Shown: piece by piece, positions 41,023 through 45,136 of the stretch
How the letters are laid out: each line of letters opens with the position of its first letter
How positions within the stretch are numbered: position 1 is the first letter of the stretch
Source of the DNA: an uncultured Desulfatiglans sp.
GTDB lineage: Bacteria; Desulfobacterota; DSM-4660; Desulfatiglandales; Desulfatiglandaceae
Reading direction: 5' to 3'
Assembly (NCBI GenBank): GCA_900498135.1
Contig: LR026961.1
Coordinates: forward strand, 4,455,905-4,501,040
Length of the DNA stretch: 45,136 bases
Made by a program: the position numbers and the translations under genes
The notes under the pieces: generated by a model
The model's input: only the letters and a program-made list of their open reading frames with translations
Database searches by the model: none
Told to the model about the DNA's origin: nothing

Positions 41023-43713
41023 ATGCAAGACGCTCGAACCATAGAACGGATCATCCACAGCCGCAAATCCCTCCTCGAGGGTCTCCCGCGCCGCGAGCGC
41101 TTCGAGACCGAGGCCGAAGGAGGCTGCGGGGTGACGGGGTTCGCCTGCAGCATCCCGGTCAGGGGCCGGCACATCTTCGAACCCTCCAGACAGATGCACA
41201 ACCGGGGGAACGGCCGCGGCGGCGGTATCGCCGCCATGGGGTTCGACCCGCGGATGCTCGGCGTCTCCCGGGAGATCCTTGACGAGGACTACATCCTCCA
41301 GATCGCCGTGATGGAAGAAGACGTCATCCGGGGCCTGGAGGAGAAGTGGATCACCCCCCACTTCGATGTACACCTGAGCGAGAAGATCCCCCACGTCGAC
41401 GACTACCGCGACATCCGGGGGCTGGACGTCCAACCCCCCGACGTCTGGCGCTATTTCGTGCGGGTCAAACCCCCTGTGCTTTCCGCCTTCCGTGAACGGA
41501 ACGCCCTCGAAGGCCTGGCGGCCCGCCGGGCAGAGGACGAATTCGTCTACCGGAACAGCTTCGGCATCAACCGCGCCTACTACGACGCCTACGGCAGGCA
41601 GCGCGCCTTCGTCCTCTCCCACGGGCGGAATTTCTTCATCCTGAAGATCGTCGGCTACGCCGAGAAGGTCGTCCAGTATTACCAGCTCGAAAACTTTAAG
41701 GCCCACGTCTGGATCGCGCACCAGCGCTACCCCACCAAGGGCCGGGTCTGGCACCCGGGCGGCGCGCACCCCTTCATCGGCCTGAACGAGGCCCTGGTCC
41801 ACAACGGGGACTTCGCCAACTACCACTCCGTGGCCGAATACCTCAGCCAGCGGAACATCCGGCCCCTGTTCCTGACCGACACCGAGGTCTCGGTACTCCT
41901 CTTCGACCTCTATAGCCGGACCTACGGCTATCCGCTCGAATACGTCATCGAGGCCCTGGCCCCCACCATGGAGCGCGACTTCGACCAGCTGCCGCCCGAA
42001 AAGCAGGCGGTCTACCGCGCTCTGCAGGCCGCGCACATCCACGGATCCCCTGACGGTCCATGGTTCTTCATCATCGCCAGGAACGACACGGAGAACCAGC
42101 GGCTGCAGCTGATCGGCATCACCGACACCGCCATGCTCCGCCCCCAGGTCTTCGCGCTCCACGACGGACAGGTGCAGGTGGGCCTCGTCTGCTCGGAAAA
42201 GCAGGCGATCGATGCCACCCTGAAGAGCCTCTCGGACGAGGACCCGCGCATCGGCACGGTGGCCGATCTTTATTGGAATGCCCGCGGAGGCAGCCACACC
42301 GACGGCGGCGCCTTCATCTTCAACCTGGACCTCCAAAAGGAGGATAACCCGCTCGAGCGCCGCCTCACCTGCAGCGACAAATTCGGGCGGGAGATCCGGG
42401 TGCGTGAGGGCCAGACCCCTTATCTGCCCGGGCGCGTCTATTACCTGATGGAAGGTGAAGTGAGCGGACGCTTCGAGATCGCCTCTTTTTTCGAGCTCCA
42501 GCGCCCCGATCTCCTCTACCGCTACGTCCGCGACGGCATTGCCTCCTGGGACTACGCCGACCTCTTCGACTGTCTGCAGGAGATCAAATCTTGGGCCCTG
42601 AAGGGCGACGCCCATTTCGAGGCAGCCCTCCAGACCCTCACAGACCTGATCGACCGGCGCTACCCGACCTTCGACAAAAAGCGCCGCTCGGTCCTCCAAC
42701 TCCTCAACCAGACCCTCGAAACGATCCTGCGCCATTTCCCGTCGCTCGACCGGGAGGAGGACCGGAGCGCCTATCGCCTGATCGACTGGGAGACCCGCCG
42801 GTTCTTCCGCGGGCCCGCCTACGGGGAAAAGGTGCTCATCATCGATGCGGCGCTCTTTCCGCCCGAAGGAGACCACTGCGACAGCCGGCTCATGGCCGAG
42901 GCCTATCACCGCGGGTGGCGCCGTTTCATCGTCTTCGGCCTCAAGGGGCAGCGTTTCCACGGATGCGGGTTCGGCCCCGGTTCAGCCAGCGTCCGCATCG
43001 ATATCTATGGCAGTTCCGGGGACTACCTGGCCTCGGGGATTGACGGCATGCAGATCCGCGTGCATGGAAACGCGCAGGACCAGCTCGCGCAAATCATGAA
43101 ATCCGGCAAGCTCGTCATCTACGGCGACACCGGGCAGACCTTCATGTACGGCGCCAAGGGCGGCGAGGTCTACGTGATGGGAAATGCGGCCGGCAGGCCG
43201 CTGATCAACGCCGTCGGACGGCCCAGGGTCGTCATCAACGGCACGTGCCTCGACTATCTGGCCGAGTCCTTCATGGCTGGCGACCCTCACAATGGCGGCG
43301 GCTTCGTAATCCTGAACGGAGTCGCCTTCGACGCGGATGGCCGCGTCATCCCCCAGCAGACCCCCTACCCCGGATCGAATCTCTTTTCACTCGCCTCCGG
43401 CGGCGCCATTTACATCCGAGACCCCTGGCGGACTGTGGACGCCCAGCAGCTGAACGGCGGGGAGATCACGCGCCTGGAAGACAGGGACTGGCGGCTCATT
43501 TTGCCTTATTTGAAAGAAAACGAAGCGCTCTTCGGGATCTCCGTCGAAGAGGACCTCCTGCAGGTCGAAGGCAGAAGAAGAACCCCGAGCGAAGTCTACT
43601 CCAAGATCGTCCCGCGATCCGCGGTGCAGAAGGCCCTCGCTAAAGACGGCCTCGACGAATGGGTCGAACCGGAGATCCCTGCGGCGCCGGCTGCCGCCGT
43701 CGGAGCTTCCTGA
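41023..43713 (+). CDS. Glutamate synthase glutaminase domain fused to a GXGXG domain
   Basis: An 896-residue protein. A 34-residue leader precedes Cys35 in GGCGVTGFAC, the class II amidotransferase nucleophile, so a propeptide must be removed for activity. HQRYPTKGRVWHPGGAHPFI and EALVHNGDFANYHSV complete the ammonia-releasing site. From about residue 635, GCGFGPGSASVRIDIYGSSG and YGDTGQTFMYGAKGGEVYVM form the GXGXG beta-helix found at the C-terminus of GltB. The FMN domain is missing here but encoded upstream. The ATG follows AGAGG. This reflects the split archaeal-type arrangement. A middle segment (about residues 450-620) is unassigned. Confidence 0.88.
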   Translation: MQDARTIERIIHSRKSLLEGLPRRERFETEAEGGCGVTGFACSIPVRGRHIFEPSRQMHNRGNGRGGGIAAMGFDPRMLGVSREILDEDYILQIAVMEEDVIRGLEEKWITPHFDVHLSEKIPHVDDYRDIRGLDVQPPDVWRYFVRVKPPVLSAFRERNALEGLAARRAEDEFVYRNSFGINRAYYDAYGRQRAFVLSHGRNFFILKIVGYAEKVVQYYQLENFKAHVWIAHQRYPTKGRVWHPGGAHPFIGLNEALVHNGDFANYHSVAEYLSQRNIRPLFLTDTEVSVLLFDLYSRTYGYPLEYVIEALAPTMERDFDQLPPEKQAVYRALQAAHIHGSPDGPWFFIIARNDTENQRLQLIGITDTAMLRPQVFALHDGQVQVGLVCSEKQAIDATLKSLSDEDPRIGTVADLYWNARGGSHTDGGAFIFNLDLQKEDNPLERRLTCSDKFGREIRVREGQTPYLPGRVYYLMEGEVSGRFEIASFFELQRPDLLYRYVRDGIASWDYADLFDCLQEIKSWALKGDAHFEAALQTLTDLIDRRYPTFDKKRRSVLQLLNQTLETILRHFPSLDREEDRSAYRLIDWETRRFFRGPAYGEKVLIIDAALFPPEGDHCDSRLMAEAYHRGWRRFIVFGLKGQRFHGCGFGPGSASVRIDIYGSSGDYLASGIDGMQIRVHGNAQDQLAQIMKSGKLVIYGDTGQTFMYGAKGGEVYVMGNAAGRPLINAVGRPRVVINGTCLDYLAESFMAGDPHNGGGFVILNGVAFDADGRVIPQQTPYPGSNLFSLASGGAIYIRDPWRTVDAQQLNGGEITRLEDRDWRLILPYLKENEALFGISVEEDLLQVEGRRRTPSEVYSKIVPRSAVQKALAKDGLDEWVEPEIPAAPAAAVGAS

Positions 43714-43729
43714 CATCGGGTATATCTTA

Positions 43730-43759
43730 TTGACATGGACTGAAGATATCCTTCATTAT
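43730..43759 (+). promoter_or_regulatory. Candidate promoter of carAB
   Basis: TTGACA at 43730-43735, and CATTAT at 43754-43759 (four of six -10 matches) with an 18-base spacer, in an AT-rich island after the glutaminase gene. Transcription from here would give carA a leader of about 150 bases. Confidence 0.5.
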
Positions 43760-43913
43760 ATTTGTTTATGGTTTTCGAGTTTTCGTCTGGGCCCTCCGGG
43801 GCCCCGCCCCTGAATCCCAGAATCGTTCCCTGCCGTTCCCGGTCCGTTTTTCGATGAACCGGAGGCAGTCGATTCCATCCATGGTCCCGCGGCATCCGCC
43901 CGGCGCGTTGCGT

Positions 43914-45065
43914 ATGAAAGCATTGCTTGCACTTGAAGACGGCACCCTTTTTCCCGGCCGGTCCTTTACCGGCCCCGCCGAGGCGGTGGGCGAGGTGGTA
44001 TTCAACACCAGCATGTCCGGCTACCAGGAGGTGCTCACGGACCCGTCCTACTGCGGACAGATGGTCGCCATGACCTATCCGCTCATGGGGAACTACGGCA
44101 TCAACGACGAGGACGTGGAATCGGACCGGATCCAGGTGCGGGCCTTCCTGGTGCGGGAATACCAGCCCTACCCCAGCAACTGGCGTTCCCGGAGGAGCCT
44201 GGCGGACTATCTCACCGCCGCCGGGATCCCCGGCCTCGAGGGCATCGACACGCGGGCCCTCACCCGCCATCTGCGCGTCTCAGGCGCCATGCGGGGAGCG
44301 CTTTCGACCTCCGATCTTGACCCGCATTCCCTGGTCGAAAAGGCGCGGCAGGCCCCCGACATGCTCGGCCTCGATCTGGTGCGCGAGGTCACGTGCCGGC
44401 GTCCCATGCTCTGGACCGAGGGGAACCCCTCACCCATCGAGGGCGGACTCGATGGCTTCCGGTGGCCGGAACGCCCCGGCACCTGGAGCGTCGTGGCGAT
44501 GGATTTCGGCGTGAAGTACAACATCCTCCGCTCCCTCGCGCAGCGCGGCTGCACGATCCTGATGGTGCCCGCGGACACGCCTGGCGCGCTGATCGACCGG
44601 CTCGACCCGGACGGCCTTTTCCTCAGCAACGGACCGGGCGACCCGGCGGCCGTCACTTACGGCATCGCCTCCATCCGGGACCAGCTCGGCAAGCGTCCGA
44701 TCTTCGGCATCTGCCTCGGCCACCAGCTCATCGGTCTCGCCCTCGGCGGGGCTTCGTTCAAGCTCAAGTTCGGGCACCGCGGCGGCAATCAGCCCGTCCA
44801 GGACCTGACGACGGGCAAGGTCGAGATCACCTCCCAGAACCACGGGTTCTGCGTCGACATGGGATCGCTCGCCGAAAAGGACGTGGAAGTGACCCACGTC
44901 AACCTGAACGACGGCACCCTGGAAGGCCTCGTCCACAAGCGGATTCCGCTCTTCTCGGTACAGTACCACCCCGAGGCCTCCCCGGGGCCCCATGACGCCG
45001 CGTATCTTTTCGACCGCTTCATCGCCCTCATGGAGCGCCACCGCAACCCCAAGCTGCAGCCCTGA
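43914..45065 (+). CDS. carA: Carbamoyl-phosphate synthase small subunit CarA
   Basis: A 383-residue glutaminase subunit. MKALLALEDGTLFPGRSFTG starts the family domain, VFNTSMSGYQEVLTDPSY follows, and the class I glutaminase has Cys267 in GICLGHQLIGLALGG with the later HPEAS His-Glu pair. It supplies ammonia to CarB for pyrimidine and arginine synthesis. The start at 43914 is chosen by homology; upstream in-frame ATGs at 43854 and 43881 exist, with GGAGG at 43861, so a longer form is possible. carB begins 9 bases after the stop. Confidence 0.93.
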   Translation: MKALLALEDGTLFPGRSFTGPAEAVGEVVFNTSMSGYQEVLTDPSYCGQMVAMTYPLMGNYGINDEDVESDRIQVRAFLVREYQPYPSNWRSRRSLADYLTAAGIPGLEGIDTRALTRHLRVSGAMRGALSTSDLDPHSLVEKARQAPDMLGLDLVREVTCRRPMLWTEGNPSPIEGGLDGFRWPERPGTWSVVAMDFGVKYNILRSLAQRGCTILMVPADTPGALIDRLDPDGLFLSNGPGDPAAVTYGIASIRDQLGKRPIFGICLGHQLIGLALGGASFKLKFGHRGGNQPVQDLTTGKVEITSQNHGFCVDMGSLAEKDVEVTHVNLNDGTLEGLVHKRIPLFSVQYHPEASPGPHDAAYLFDRFIALMERHRNPKLQP

Positions 45066-45074
45066 ATCCGGACC

Positions 45075-45136
45075 ATGCCAAAGCGAACAGACATCCAGAA
45101 GATCCTCATCATCGGGTCGGGCCCCATCGTCATCGG
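45075..45136 (+). CDS. carB: Carbamoyl-phosphate synthase large subunit CarB, start only
   Basis: The window ends 62 bases into this gene. The visible residues MPKRTDIQKILIIGSGPIVI match the highly conserved CarB N-terminus. The position right after carA confirms it. Nothing else can be said from this fragment. Confidence 0.9.
   Translation, partial: MPKRTDIQKILIIGSGPIVI

Noticed and set aside
41008-42960. 650-codon open frame on the minus strand
   Set aside because: It lies entirely antisense to the glutaminase-GXGXG gene, whose motifs are unmistakable. High GC content leaves the opposite frames open; the translated product has no motifs.

Overview
The window is about 45 kb of GC-rich bacterial chromosome. 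Its gene content fits a Gram-negative anaerobe, most likely one of the Desulfobacterota (former Deltaproteobacteria). It has a TonB/ExbBD cobalamin uptake system, a candidate enzyme for 8-amino-Kdo (outer-membrane sugar) synthesis, an MvhD-like/MetV/MetF methylene-tetrahydrofolate reductase set as in Wood-Ljungdahl organisms, and split ferredoxin-type glutamate synthase genes. This placement is inferred from gene content; no rRNA or tRNA gene was seen.

Layout. 1-2115: a dispersed palindromic repeat, then a CPA2-type cation/proton antiporter overlapping a CBS-domain protein. 2557-4766: a small exported protein and a secreted papain-family (C1A) peptidase. 4929-12260: a promoter, cobalamin riboswitch and terminator lead into btuF-btuC-btuD-exbB-exbD-tonB-cobT-cobS, so import, energisation and lower-ligand/nucleotide-loop assembly probably share B12 control. 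12673-16155: an SLC12-like transporter and a convergent lipoprotein metallo-beta-lactamase-fold hydrolase. 16573-24518: two PII/uridylyltransferase sets back to back, amtB-glnK-glnD on the minus strand behind a near-perfect sigma-54 promoter and glnB-glnD on the plus strand. 24574-27098: kdnA and an iron-type alcohol dehydrogenase, a plausible pathway to 8-amino-8-deoxy-Kdo. 27329-29704: a PAS/GAF hybrid-sensing histidine kinase with an odd five-cysteine insert in its ATPase domain.

30024-34796 holds two large paralogous proteins that I do not recognise. Each seems to be built from a duplicated unit ending in an R-[FY]-x-F ... P-x-x-F-x-V motif, and the second has an AT-rich, Asn/Asp/Ser-rich tail. 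They are the best candidates here for an undescribed family.

35614-43713 appears to be one operon: an MvhD-like subunit, metV, metF, a degenerate FMN/ferredoxin GltB-like protein, an active-looking FMN GltB-like protein, and a glutaminase-plus-GXGXG protein. It joins one-carbon reduction to glutamate synthase parts. carA and the first bases of carB close the window.

A palindromic repeat of about 125 bp occurs in several complete and many decayed copies, all between genes, including inside the amtB-glnK-glnD and glutamate synthase operons. A second, unrelated long hairpin lies between btuD and exbB.
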